Notes under the pieces: generated by a model
What the model was told of the DNA's origin: nothing
The model's input: the letters and a program-made list of their open reading frames with translations, nothing else
Database searches by the model: none
Shown: positions 22,924 through 31,548 of the stretch, piece by piece
How positions within the stretch are numbered: the first letter of the stretch is position 1
Layout: each line of letters opens with the position of its first letter
Made by a program: the position numbers and the translations under genes
IMG/VR virus record: IMGVR_UViG_3300005518_000019
Span: 1 to 48,040 of that record
From: a virus
DNA: 48,040 nt
Reading direction: 5' to 3' (one strand)

Positions 22924-25206
22924 TCATATCGATACCTCGACCGTCAGCTCGAGCAATTGCAGCGGGCCGGGCGTGTCCTTGATCAAAACCACGCGCGGGT
23001 CGTATGAACTGCCCGGCGGGGGATAGCCATCCGCCGTTTCCCGCTCCGGCGGCGGCCGTGTCGCGTCGTCGTCCTGATTGTATGCCGGGAAGCGGCGAAA
23101 ATTCATCAGCGTGCCCAGCGCTGGCGAGGTGCGCGTGTGCGCCGCCGAGAACAAGTGACCGAGCAAGAACCCGGTCGAGTGGACAACGTAGGCCAGAAAA
23201 TTCGTAACCTGCCGCATCTTCATCCGTTGTCCGGCATCGGCGCCGGGCTGTGCATTGGGACAGAACGGCTCGACGGTCGATGTCCATGGCTGTCCCGCAA
23301 CCAGCGAGACGGCGGTGAGGTCTTCGCCGGCGATGCCCTGCGGCACGATGAAGCCATTCACATCGATCTGGTAAGTGCCCATCGACCGCGTGACCTGGTC
23401 CATCAGCGACACCGTCTGCGCCGGGATCCACCACAGCGGGCCTTTGCCGACGGGCGCGGTGAACGGTGCCGGCAGCGCATTTACCGAGAGTGCTGCATCG
23501 AGGTACTGCGCGTCGTCCAGCGTTTCGCAGATCACCGAGCCGAAATAGCTGGTGGTGAACGTCACGTTCGCATTCAGCGCCGCAATCCATGACAGTGTGC
23601 CGACCCCAGACCAGGGCACCCACCCGACCTTGACGTCGCCCTGGCTCTTTTCATATTTCCCGCAAGCCATCGTGCCGTCGGCGTTGAGCGCGTAGATATA
23701 GCGCTCCTCGAACGTGGTATCGGCATTCGGGGCCGCTAGCGCGACGATTGTTCCGAACAGATGGTTGTGAAATTCGGTGAGGCTGTTGGTTTCGAACGGG
23801 CGGTAATAGGCGCCGGGCGCGCTGATGCTCATGACGCTGCTGCTGCCAGCATTGACGTAGAACACCAACCCCTGCGCGACGCGGGGCTGCACGCTGGCCG
23901 CACCGTCGTTCGAAAGCGTCTGGAAACTGACGCTGCCGGGCTTCAGCGGGTTCTGCGCGTCGATCTTGATATAATATACGACGTGGTCGCAGAAAACGAA
24001 CTCGGAGCTTTCCGGGCCAGACTGGACATATTTTACGCGCACCTTGTCGGGCGCCAGTTCGAACATCGCCCCGGTGGGTACGGTGGCGCCGACGACGTAC
24101 TGATCCGTCGGCGCGTTGATCGCCGACCAGGCGATGCCGTTTGGCACGCTGGGGAAGTCGCAGAAGCCGAGACGGAATTGATCGACAAAGCACGACGCAG
24201 GATAGCCCTGCAGCGCATTCATGACCTCTTCGTCCCAGATCGCAACGGCGCCGGGCGGGCCGATCGAATTTGCGGCCGATAGGGCAAGGCTGCCGCCCGG
24301 GCCTACCACGACGTCCGTCGAGCCAAATGCCACGATGTTAACGTTGCCATCGCCGGATGTGAATGTGGAGGTCGATGTCGTCAGCAGCTGCACGGTGATG
24401 TTGGCGGCCGCCGTCGCAATCACGATTCCCTTCGACCCGGTGACAGATCCGGTGACGACATCCCCGAGGGCAAAAACGGTTCGAGGGTCACTGGCAAAGC
24501 CGAGAATCTGCTGCCCGGGCAGCGTCTCCAGGATCGTAATGGTCGCATGCGTCGAGTCCGCGACGGCGGTAATCAGCATCTGCCGATTGACGAACCGCAT
24601 GCGGGTGCCGACGTGACTTGCCGTGAACAGTGGCGCCGATGCAACCAGTGAGACACCGCTCCCCGTCTGCGCCCCGGGCAATAGCGTGATGCCCTGCGGG
24701 CTGATGCGATAGAACCATGTCCGTTTCTGTCCACCAACGAGTAGTTCGGTATAATCGCCGATCGTCCACGTCGCGGCGCCATTCCACGTCAAAACCTGCG
24801 GCCGCATCCCAGGGAAGGTGATGTAGATTGCAAGACCCATCTGGGCAAAAACAATCTGGTTTAGAGTGGCGGTAAACCACGGCAGTATCGCGGCGTTGCC
24901 CTGGTTGAAAAACGCGGCGACCTGCACGCCATTCGAATTGAAGATCAGCACCTGGCGATCACCAAACGCGATGCGAAAGATATTGCCCGGCGACATCGTC
25001 ACTTCTTCGATACGCGAGCATGTCGGCGAGGGAAATTTTGCCGAGCGGCCGGGGCGGTTCTGCAGCGCCTTGGAATTAAGGATGCGCATGTTCGCGCACT
25101 GACGCAGCCCGGCCTTGCGCGCCGGGTGCTCGTCATGACGCTTCAGGGTGACGTCAACCTCGCCATAGGTGAAGTCATGCTGGGCTCCGACAATCTTCTG
25201 CGCCAT
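22924..25206 (-). CDS. Tail nozzle (T7 gp12-like tail tubular protein B)
   Basis: 760 residues. The start MAQKIVGAQHDFTYGEVDVT followed by HPARKAGLRQCANMRILNSK and QNRPGRSAKF is the hallmark of the podoviral nozzle family; the rest is beta-rich with aromatic strands. It forms the distal tail tube below the adaptor encoded just upstream (three-base gap). Confidence 0.85.
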   Translation of the reverse strand: MAQKIVGAQHDFTYGEVDVTLKRHDEHPARKAGLRQCANMRILNSKALQNRPGRSAKFPSPTCSRIEEVTMSPGNIFRIAFGDRQVLIFNSNGVQVAAFFNQGNAAILPWFTATLNQIVFAQMGLAIYITFPGMRPQVLTWNGAATWTIGDYTELLVGGQKRTWFYRISPQGITLLPGAQTGSGVSLVASAPLFTASHVGTRMRFVNRQMLITAVADSTHATITILETLPGQQILGFASDPRTVFALGDVVTGSVTGSKGIVIATAAANITVQLLTTSTSTFTSGDGNVNIVAFGSTDVVVGPGGSLALSAANSIGPPGAVAIWDEEVMNALQGYPASCFVDQFRLGFCDFPSVPNGIAWSAINAPTDQYVVGATVPTGAMFELAPDKVRVKYVQSGPESSEFVFCDHVVYYIKIDAQNPLKPGSVSFQTLSNDGAASVQPRVAQGLVFYVNAGSSSVMSISAPGAYYRPFETNSLTEFHNHLFGTIVALAAPNADTTFEERYIYALNADGTMACGKYEKSQGDVKVGWVPWSGVGTLSWIAALNANVTFTTSYFGSVICETLDDAQYLDAALSVNALPAPFTAPVGKGPLWWIPAQTVSLMDQVTRSMGTYQIDVNGFIVPQGIAGEDLTAVSLVAGQPWTSTVEPFCPNAQPGADAGQRMKMRQVTNFLAYVVHSTGFLLGHLFSAAHTRTSPALGTLMNFRRFPAYNQDDDATRPPPERETADGYPPPGSSYDPRVVLIKDTPGPLQLLELTVEVSI

Positions 25207-25209
25207 GGA

Positions 25210-25890
25210 TCAACCCCACGGCCCGTTGTCCCCACCGCTCGGGAACGGCCAGTCCGGGCGCCTGGTAGAGCGGGCTTTCCGCAGCCGCGAGATGAACATC
25301 GCCCGCTTCGGCTTCTGCATGTCGTGGCGCGCCTTGGCGTTGGCGAGAATCGCGTTGGCCTCGGCAAACATCCGGCCGGCCTCGGCGTTGTCCTTGTGGA
25401 TGCCGCGATAGATGCCGCTCATCACGAAGCGTTCGAGCGCCAGGACGACGGTCGGCGTACCATTCACCGGATCGGAATTGGTCGAGAAGATGCCCTTGAT
25501 GATCACCGGGAACGGGACGCCGGGCACGGTTGGGGGCGGCGGCCCGCCGCGCGCATTCACTACGATCTGGCCGTTCAGCAGATCCCACTGGCACGCCCGG
25601 TCGTTGACCCGCACCAGGATCAGGTGAACGAGATCATCCGGCATGTCGTAAGCGGTATCGTAGCGGTCATCGGTCGGCAGAGTCGGCGACGGCTGCAGTG
25701 CGCGGAAATCGGTGACCCAATTCCACGGATGCGCCTCGGTGACCACGGCCAGCGCACGTTCATAGGCCGGCGAGCAGGCATTCCACTCGACCGATCCGTC
25801 ATCGGCAACCGCCACCAGGTTGTCACCGGTCTGCGCAAGCGCCGAATTTACCGTTTCGAGTTTTGATACTGGCCATTGGAAGGCTGGCAT
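25210..25890 (-). CDS. Tail adaptor (T7 gp11-like tail tubular protein A)
   Basis: 226 residues. Sequence features ETVNSALAQTGDNLVAV, AHPWNWVTDFRAL and YDMPDDLVHLILVRVND fit the gp11-like adaptor that joins the portal to the nozzle. Its transcript likely starts after the terminator at 25948-25976. GGAGACC precedes the ATG at 25890. Confidence 0.85.
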   Translation of the reverse strand: MPAFQWPVSKLETVNSALAQTGDNLVAVADDGSVEWNACSPAYERALAVVTEAHPWNWVTDFRALQPSPTLPTDDRYDTAYDMPDDLVHLILVRVNDRACQWDLLNGQIVVNARGGPPPPTVPGVPFPVIIKGIFSTNSDPVNGTPTVVLALERFVMSGIYRGIHKDNAEAGRMFAEANAILANAKARHDMQKPKRAMFISRLRKARSTRRPDWPFPSGGDNGPWG

Positions 25891-25936
25891 GCGCGGTCTC
25901 CTGCACTTTCGACCGTGCGGCGCGCGTCATCCTCTG

Positions 25937-25945
25937 GCAACGCAC
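25937..25945 (-). repeat. GTGCGTTGC motif, copy 3
   Basis: 46 bases upstream of the adaptor start at 25890 and two bases after the T-run of the terminator. Confidence 0.65.
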
Positions 25946-25947
25946 TC

Positions 25948-25976
25948 AAAAAAACCCTCCCGGTTTCCCGAGAGGG
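25948..25976 (-). terminator. Strong intrinsic terminator
   Basis: Minus-strand CCCTCTCGG-GAAA-CCGGGAGGG followed by seven T. Nine-base stem with one G-T pair and a GAAA loop. It ends the head-gene transcript downstream of the gene at 26004 and implies a fresh start, or anti-termination, for the tail genes. Confidence 0.88.
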
Positions 25977-26003
25977 CTTTCAGGTTTGCCTCCTGGCGTG
26001 GGG

Positions 26004-26525
26004 TCAGGAGGAGACTTTGACGCCGGCGCCCTTGTCGGCATCGGCCTTTTCCTTGGCAATGCGGGCGTCGTCGGCCTCTTTCGCGGCCTTCTTCTCCATC
26101 ATCGCCTTCTCGGCCTCGGTCGGTTCGCCCTTGCGGCCGAACGGACGGCGCACGGTGGGGTCAGGGACGGGCGGTGCGGATGCAACCAAAGCCTCGTCGG
26201 CGGCGATCTGGTCGGCAATCTTCTTCTCTTCGGCCTTCTTTGCCTGATACTCGGCGAGACGGGCCGCGGCTTCCGCGACGGCCTTGTTGTGTTCATCCAG
26301 CGCGGCCTGATCCTCCGGCGTCAGCTCGAGCGGCGGCGGCAGTTCGACACCCTGCTGCTGCAGCCGGTCGCGCGCGGCGGCCGCCTCCTCGGCGGTCCAC
26401 GGCGTCATGCTCCATTCATTCGGGTGCGCGCCCACCGCGGTGCGGGCGTCGATCGCGTATTTGAACTCGGTCGCGCCGTCGATGATGTGGTAGGCGGTCA
26501 GCGGCAGGTTGGTTTCGATCTTCAT
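26004..26525 (-). CDS. Coiled-coil structural accessory protein
   Basis: 173 residues: beta N-terminus (MKIETNLPLTAYHIIDGATE), then a charged, Ala/Glu/Lys-rich helical rest (KAVAEAAARLAEYQAKKAEE). Ribosome site GAGGACTG. It lies between cement and tail genes, so it is probably a virion or assembly protein; no family recognised. Confidence 0.65.
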   Translation of the reverse strand: MKIETNLPLTAYHIIDGATEFKYAIDARTAVGAHPNEWSMTPWTAEEAAAARDRLQQQGVELPPPLELTPEDQAALDEHNKAVAEAAARLAEYQAKKAEEKKIADQIAADEALVASAPPVPDPTVRRPFGRKGEPTEAEKAMMEKKAAKEADDARIAKEKADADKGAGVKVSS

Positions 26526-26550
26526 GGTCAGTCCTCTTGTCAGCAGCCGT

Positions 26551-26751
26551 TCACGAGGAAGCGACGGCGGTGTAAGTCCACGTTCCGAGCGTCACGCCGT
26601 TATCCGTCATGGTGCCGGACGCCACTGTGCCGCCGGCTGCCCTGATCTGGTTCTCCGCGATGTCCAGCGCGCGCTGGATAAGCTGCACTTCCTGCGCGCG
26701 CTTGGGGAGCGCAGGGGAGATGTCGGCGATCGTAATGACGGCGGCAGCCAT
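26551..26751 (-). CDS. Small virion-region protein
   Basis: 66 residues: helical first half (PALPKRAQEVQLIQRALDIA) and beta second half (MTDNGVTLGTWTYTAVA). GAGGTGAC precedes the ATG. Possible head-completion or decoration role by position only. Confidence 0.65.
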   Translation of the reverse strand: MAAAVITIADISPALPKRAQEVQLIQRALDIAENQIRAAGGTVASGTMTDNGVTLGTWTYTAVASS

Positions 26752-26759
26752 GTGTCACC

Positions 26760-27287
26760 TCAAACGTTGATGTTGGCCCGGCTGATGTACGCCGTCAGCG
26801 TGATCGAGGGCGTGGTACCGGCCGCCACCAGGTACATGCGCAGATAGCGGTAATAGATGCGCTGCATCAGGTTGGTCGCCGGCAATTGAACGATGGTGCC
26901 GCCAAGGCCGGTGGGCGGGATGGTCGGCGAGGCGCCGAGGATGGTGGCGACCTGACGACCGGCGGTGACCGCGGCAAAGTCGTGGAACGCCAGCAGTTCG
27001 ACGTTGCCGTTACCGAAAGCGACATCGTTCGAGCCGAACAGATGAACCTTGTAGCTTTCGTCGTTGCTGGACACGTCGATCGCGGTGATGTCCATGCACC
27101 AGATGAAGTCGGTACGGCCGGCTGCCGACACCGGCGCGGCGCCGCCGAGATCCAACTGACCCGAGTTGAGGTTGTTGAAATAGCCGGTCGCGGTCAGCGT
27201 CTGCGCCGAGCAGAAGGCGAGCATCGCGTCGTAGGGGCACGGAAACGTCGTGACCTGGGAGGGGATGAGATTTGCGGTCAAGGCCAT
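26760..27287 (-). CDS. Capsid cement protein (BPP-1 Bbp16-like)
   Basis: 175 residues, beta-rich throughout (FPCPYDAMLAFCSAQTLTATG; NVELLAFHDFAAVTAG; YRYLRMYLVAAGTTPSITLTA). Position right after the capsid gene and this pattern match the Bordetella phage BPP-1 cement protein, a jellyroll that locks capsomers. Ribosome site CAGGAGAC. Confidence 0.75.
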   Translation of the reverse strand: MALTANLIPSQVTTFPCPYDAMLAFCSAQTLTATGYFNNLNSGQLDLGGAAPVSAAGRTDFIWCMDITAIDVSSNDESYKVHLFGSNDVAFGNGNVELLAFHDFAAVTAGRQVATILGASPTIPPTGLGGTIVQLPATNLMQRIYYRYLRMYLVAAGTTPSITLTAYISRANINV

Positions 27288-27319
27288 ATGAAGTCTCCTG
27301 CGTGTCTAGGCTGGCGCGG

Positions 27320-28297
27320 TTAGCCCACGATGGTTGCGTTGGTGATGGAGCTCAGCCGCGCGATGGCCTTCGGATGCTCGCGGGCGAAGCCGTAGTCCCA
27401 CTTGATATGGGTGGAATCGAACGGCTGACCCACGGTCGGACCTTCCGGCATCACGGTGAGCGGCGTCTGCTCGATGGCGTAGAAGCCGCCGGGCCGGAAC
27501 GATACGCAGTAAATCGATGACGTCACCGCGCCGCCGCCGCCGGAGGCAACCTCGTTGAACGGCAGCAGGTCCGGCGAGTCGTCCGGCTCGTAGCCGAACA
27601 GGATCGGCAGGCCCTTGAAGCGGATGATGCGGCGGCCGAAATCGTCCTCGGAATAGCCGATGGTCTGGTTGACCAGGGTGTTGTTGCGCGCGGCGGTGTC
27701 GAATTGCGGCATCAGCCCGCGCGGCACGATCCAGTGCGTCGGCTTGTTGACGCGCCAGTACAGCGCGTCGAGGTTCGCCAGCGACAGCGGGCCGCCGCCG
27801 GAGGCTGCCGAGTTGGCGATGAAGTTGCCGGTGATCGCGGTGGCGTCGTTGCAGCGCACCTGCATGCCGTTCGGGGTGCGGACGTTCGACGAATTGTCCG
27901 ACTTGATCGCGTTCTGCGAGAAGAACTGGCCGAGCGCGGTGCTCTTGAGCTTCTCCTGCTTGTATTTGCCCTCGGGCCCGAGCCGGTCGATCATCGCGCG
28001 ATCGGCGAAAATGTAGTCGTCGATGAAGAAGGTGTCTTCCTCGCGCAGGTTGAACGAGCCGGTAGCCTGGTTGCCCGCTTCGTTGAAGCCGCGGAAACCG
28101 ACGGCCGGCAGCGAGGCGATGTCCATATAGGCGCGCTTGCCACGTTCGGCGGGGAGGATCGGGATCGCCCGCATCACGTCGGACTCCTCGATCATGTTCT
28201 CGACGAAGGTCCGGGTCGGATCGTTCTCGTCGATCGACTTCGCGTATTCGACGAAGTTGGTCGGGGTCGAGATCGTGGTCGTAAGCGAGACAGCCAT
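27320..28297 (-). CDS. Major capsid protein
   Basis: 325 residues, HK97-fold size. The N-terminus (FVEYAKSIDENDPTRTFVEN), the strand YMDIASLPAVGFRGFNEAG and the domain around LYWRVNKPTHWIVPRG fit BPP-1-like capsid proteins. Strong ribosome site (CGGAGGATACC). Between scaffold and cement genes as expected. Confidence 0.88.
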   Translation of the reverse strand: MAVSLTTTISTPTNFVEYAKSIDENDPTRTFVENMIEESDVMRAIPILPAERGKRAYMDIASLPAVGFRGFNEAGNQATGSFNLREEDTFFIDDYIFADRAMIDRLGPEGKYKQEKLKSTALGQFFSQNAIKSDNSSNVRTPNGMQVRCNDATAITGNFIANSAASGGGPLSLANLDALYWRVNKPTHWIVPRGLMPQFDTAARNNTLVNQTIGYSEDDFGRRIIRFKGLPILFGYEPDDSPDLLPFNEVASGGGGAVTSSIYCVSFRPGGFYAIEQTPLTVMPEGPTVGQPFDSTHIKWDYGFAREHPKAIARLSSITNATIVG

Positions 28298-28314
28298 CTA
28301 GGTATCCTCCGTCT

Positions 28315-29124
28315 TCAAGCTGTGCGGCGCGGGGCGGCGGCGCGTTGTTCCTGCGCGTGGCGGCGCTGTTCGAAACTCATGCTCTCGTAGCCCGGGATCT
28401 TGTTCTGCTCCGGCGCTGTGCGGTGCTGCTGCGAGAACGGCGCCGTCCCCTGCGAGGTCAGCCGCGTGATGTGCGCTTCCCAGGCCTGCACCTGCGCGGC
28501 CGTGACCATCGTGCTCTTGAGAACGCCGAGCCCCTGCGCGTCCATCCATTGCGTGACGGCATCGACGCGTGCAGGTCCCGTGGCGCCAAGCTTGGTGACT
28601 TCGGCGGCGCGCGCGGTATTGATCTGCGCCTCTTCGCCGATCTTGGCGGCGGCAAAGATGCCGAGCGCTTCGGAAAAGTCCTGCTGGGTCCAGCCCTTGG
28701 CATGCGCCATCGCGCGGGCCTGGGCGAGCTCGGGGGCCTTCTCGTCGAACTTGAATTCGACGCCGGACGGCATCACAAACTCTTTCGGCAGCTCGACCTT
28801 GTAGGCATCGGCGGAGGCCGGCAGCGAATTCTTGCGCACCGCGTCGGCGGCGTCCTTGGTGGAGAGCTCGTTGAAGCGCTTGACCAGATCGTCGGTCTTG
28901 ACCGCGTTCTTCTCGGCATCCCAATAGGAATCCGGCAGGCCTTCGGGCCGGACCGGGGCTTCACTCTTCGGGGGTTCGGTCCCAGCCGGCGACGCGGTCT
29001 TCGGGTCCGATGCGGCGGCCGGCGCCGCGGGCGCGGCCGGTTGCGACGGGCTGGGCGTGGCCTGCGACAACGGGCTGTTCGGGGCTTCCGTCGCTGCCGG
29101 CGCTGCTGCTTGTTCGGTTGACAC
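28315..29124 (-). CDS. Capsid scaffold protein
   Basis: 269 residues. A Pro/Ala-rich N-terminus leads to RPEGLPDSYWDAEKNAVK, then charged helices (DDLVKRFNELSTKDA; AQARAMAHAKGWTQQDFS), typical of podoviral scaffolds. GTG start: an in-frame stop lies 27 bases upstream and no ATG is available. The first 164 bases overlap the gene at 28961-29335 in another frame. Confidence 0.82.
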   Translation of the reverse strand: MSTEQAAAPAATEAPNSPLSQATPSPSQPAAPAAPAAASDPKTASPAGTEPPKSEAPVRPEGLPDSYWDAEKNAVKTDDLVKRFNELSTKDAADAVRKNSLPASADAYKVELPKEFVMPSGVEFKFDEKAPELAQARAMAHAKGWTQQDFSEALGIFAAAKIGEEAQINTARAAEVTKLGATGPARVDAVTQWMDAQGLGVLKSTMVTAAQVQAWEAHITRLTSQGTAPFSQQHRTAPEQNKIPGYESMSFEQRRHAQEQRAAAPRRTA

Positions 29125-29335
29125 TTTCCGCGATCCCCTTGGCCATCAGGCCGATCAATTCGAGCGCGAAACTGCGTTCCCCTTGATTTGCTCGCAACGC
29201 ACTGTCTGAGGTCTCGAGGGGGACCTTCATCAGCCGTCGCTGCAAAAAAATGTAGAGATTTCGCCCGTCCGGCGTCATCGCGATGCGGTCGAGCGAATCC
29301 ACGATCTCTTTCTGGGTGGGGCGGATTTCGGTCAT
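28961..29335 (-). CDS. Small helical head protein overlapping scaffold
   Basis: 124 residues. The N-terminal 70 residues (TQKEIVDSLDRIAMTPDGRN; YIFLQRRLMKVPLE; FALELIGLMAKGIAES) look like a conserved podoviral protein found between portal and scaffold. The C-terminal part is low complexity because it is read out of frame through the scaffold start. ATG overlaps the portal stop (ATGA). Confidence 0.75.
   Translation of the reverse strand: MTEIRPTQKEIVDSLDRIAMTPDGRNLYIFLQRRLMKVPLETSDSALRANQGERSFALELIGLMAKGIAESVNRTSSSAGSDGSPEQPVVAGHAQPVATGRARGAGRRIGPEDRVAGWDRTPEE
29194..29202 (-). repeat. GTGCGTTGC motif, copy 4
   Basis: Inside the coding sequence of the small head protein (codons for Ser-Ala-Leu-Arg), 69 bases upstream of the scaffold GTG. 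Confidence 0.55.
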
Positions 29336-30918
29336 GCGGTGGGTGTCGCCGCTTCATCGACGCCGCCGGTGCGCCGGGCGCCGGCCAGTTGCGCCATCTG
29401 GTCGACCGCCTTCTTGACTTCTTCAATCGGCCGCTGCTCGATGATGCTGACGCGGGCTTTCGCCAGCCAGTTCTCGATCGTCTTGCGCCCGTCGATGTTG
29501 ATCTTCCACTCTTCCGGGAACATGGCGCCGAGGATCTGTGCGGTGCGGGCGGCCTCCGCCAGTTCCTGCTGCTCGGCCGCGGCCTGCGCCGGATTGCGCG
29601 CCAGGGTCGCCACCATTTTGCCGTCGACCTTGACCGGTTGAATGGTGCCGGCTTTCTCCAGCAGGTATTTGAAGCGGATGAAAATCTGCGACAGATCCCG
29701 CCAGAACGGCAGGCCGGGCGTGCCGATCCGCCGCTGGGCGCGCGCCATCTCGTCGAGCCACTGCCCCAGCGTCGGCGGGGTGTCGCCGGTCTGCTCTGGC
29801 ATGTCGACATAGAACAGCTTGCGCAGCTTGTGCAGCTTGTCCTCGTATTTATAGGCGCCCTCCTGCGCCGGCGGAACGTCGTAGATTTTCTTGACCGCGC
29901 CCTCGTGCCCGGGCTGGATTGGATAAGCGAAACCGGATTCCAACCCCTGCTCGACGTTCGTAAAACTGTCGGACGGATAGGTGATCGGCGGCCGCAGCGA
30001 CAGATCGAAATGCTCATCGAGCGCCATTTCCATCTCGTCGATCTGGCGCAGGCTGGGCAGGCCCTGGATCAAGGGGCCAAGTCCGAACGGCGAATCTGCG
30101 GTCGGGTTGAAGCGCCCGACCCACAGCGGACAGCAACCCTCGCCCTTGATCTCGACATCGTGCACCAGGTTCGAGCCGGTCTTGCCGATCATGACGACGT
30201 GCTGCCAGCATTCGTCGCTCTTGTCGTCCCATCGCCGCCAGAAGCCCCACACCACTTGCGTGTGCGCCTTCGGCTTGTCGTTGATTTCCTTCAACAGGTC
30301 GGCGTGGCTCTCGGTGATTTTTTTCCAGATCTCTTCCCCGACCAGCTCGCGAACGTGGACATTGCGGGTGAAGCGGGTCACGAAGCGGTCGTCGATCTCG
30401 CCGCGCGGTCCCATGTTGACGTCGAGTTCACGCAACGGGATCGCCATCGTGTTGACCGGATAGGACGGATGCGGGCGATCGATCCACAAGCCAACCGTTC
30501 CGATCGACAGATCCGGATAGAATGCCTTCGCCACCTCGGGATACAGGTTCGAGGTCTTCATCGCATTGAAGATCGCCTGCTCGATCTTGCGGACGTCGGT
30601 CTCGATCTTCTTCCAGATGTCGGCCGGGATGCCCTCGCCGGGGCCGAGCTCGCACCACGGCTTGGCCTCCGGCATGAAGGCGTTGACGATCTCGGTGACG
30701 AAATCGCCGCACAGAATGAAGGCCTCGTCGGTGTTCAGCTCCGGCGCATCCTGAATCCGGGTCAAGGTCGGCGTCGAGGTCGAATTCAAAAAACGCTGCC
30801 GGTGCGGGGACGCAAAGAAATAGCACTCCCGGAAATCCATCTCCCACTGCGCCTTCCAGGCACGTGCCGCGGCGAGACGGTCGCGGGACTCGATCTGCAG
30901 CGGGCTGTCGGCGGCCAT
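29332..30918 (-). CDS. Portal (head-tail connector) protein
   Basis: 528 residues, T7 gp8/BPP-1-like connector size. Features: RECYFFASPHRQRF near the start, EAFILCGDFVTEIVNAFMP, and the long C-terminal helices (LPFWRDLSQIFIRFKYLLEKA, then the Gln/Ala/Glu-rich part). It forms the dodecameric channel for packaging and ejection. One-base overlap with the upstream stop and ATGA with the next gene. Confidence 0.88.
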   Translation of the reverse strand: MAADSPLQIESRDRLAAARAWKAQWEMDFRECYFFASPHRQRFLNSTSTPTLTRIQDAPELNTDEAFILCGDFVTEIVNAFMPEAKPWCELGPGEGIPADIWKKIETDVRKIEQAIFNAMKTSNLYPEVAKAFYPDLSIGTVGLWIDRPHPSYPVNTMAIPLRELDVNMGPRGEIDDRFVTRFTRNVHVRELVGEEIWKKITESHADLLKEINDKPKAHTQVVWGFWRRWDDKSDECWQHVVMIGKTGSNLVHDVEIKGEGCCPLWVGRFNPTADSPFGLGPLIQGLPSLRQIDEMEMALDEHFDLSLRPPITYPSDSFTNVEQGLESGFAYPIQPGHEGAVKKIYDVPPAQEGAYKYEDKLHKLRKLFYVDMPEQTGDTPPTLGQWLDEMARAQRRIGTPGLPFWRDLSQIFIRFKYLLEKAGTIQPVKVDGKMVATLARNPAQAAAEQQELAEAARTAQILGAMFPEEWKINIDGRKTIENWLAKARVSIIEQRPIEEVKKAVDQMAQLAGARRTGGVDEAATPTA

Positions 30919-31139
30919 CAGAACATGCCCCTGTAGTCGCCGGTGGGCGCGGCTGGGGTGGCCGCCGGCGTTGCCATCCCGGCGGAGGCCAGTGCCTGCT
31001 TGGTGCCGTAGCGCGCCATGATGTTGGCGGTATCCATCTGCGCCTGCGTCTGCAGGTTAGCGATCAGCGAGCGCTGCGCCTGCGCCTGCGTCGCCGCAAA
31101 GTTCGGGTCTTCCACTATCTCGGGTTTCTTGGCTTCCAT
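30918..31139 (-). CDS. Small helical head-region protein
   Basis: 73 residues from the ATG at 31139 (MEAKKPEIVEDPNFAATQA), helical and Gln/Ala-rich, ending in GDYRGMF. A TTG two codons upstream is possible. Its first 83 bases overlap the end of the gene at 31057 in another frame. Likely a virion accessory protein by position. Confidence 0.65.
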   Translation of the reverse strand: MEAKKPEIVEDPNFAATQAQAQRSLIANLQTQAQMDTANIMARYGTKQALASAGMATPAATPAAPTGDYRGMF

Positions 31140-31548
31140 CGTCAACGACCACTCCGCCCGCTTTCACCATCTGGCGGTAGAGAGCGTCCGGACGCAGGGC
31201 AACGCACCGCAACCCGACCAGGTGCGCCACCGCCGTCGTGCAGAACAGCCCCCACCGCATCAGCGGAAGCCGATCCTCCGACACCTCCAGCGTCACGATG
31301 GCGTTGCCCTTGACGATGTTGGCGAGGATCGTCTTGGCGTGGTCGGTTTCGGAAAGGAGCTCGATCCGCGTGCGCCGAAAGCCGACGTCGTAGATGATCC
31401 AGACCCCCAGCTCGGGGATGAACGCAAACGCCGACACATGCTTGAAATGGCCAAGCGCGATCGCGCCGAACAACCGGTTCTCGGCCTTCCTGTGAAACAC
31501 CACCGTCCAGCGCCGCGCCTCGATGCCGAACGCCGGCACCTCCCTCAC
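31057..31548 (-). CDS. Conserved-looking protein after terminase
   Basis: 163 residues, GTG start in a GTGA overlap with the terminase stop. The body (ARRWTVVFHRKAENRLFGAI; FAFIPELGVWIIYDVGFRRT) is alpha/beta and well formed; the tail from about residue 130 is degenerate because it overlaps the next gene. No function known. Confidence 0.7.
   Translation of the reverse strand: MREVPAFGIEARRWTVVFHRKAENRLFGAIALGHFKHVSAFAFIPELGVWIIYDVGFRRTRIELLSETDHAKTILANIVKGNAIVTLEVSEDRLPLMRWGLFCTTAVAHLVGLRCVALRPDALYRQMVKAGGVVVDDGSQETRDSGRPELCGDAGAGAALADR
31199..31207 (-). repeat. GTGCGTTGC motif, copy 5
   Basis: Inside the 3' coding part of the gene at 31057-31548, 59 bases upstream of the ATG at 31139. Confidence 0.55.
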
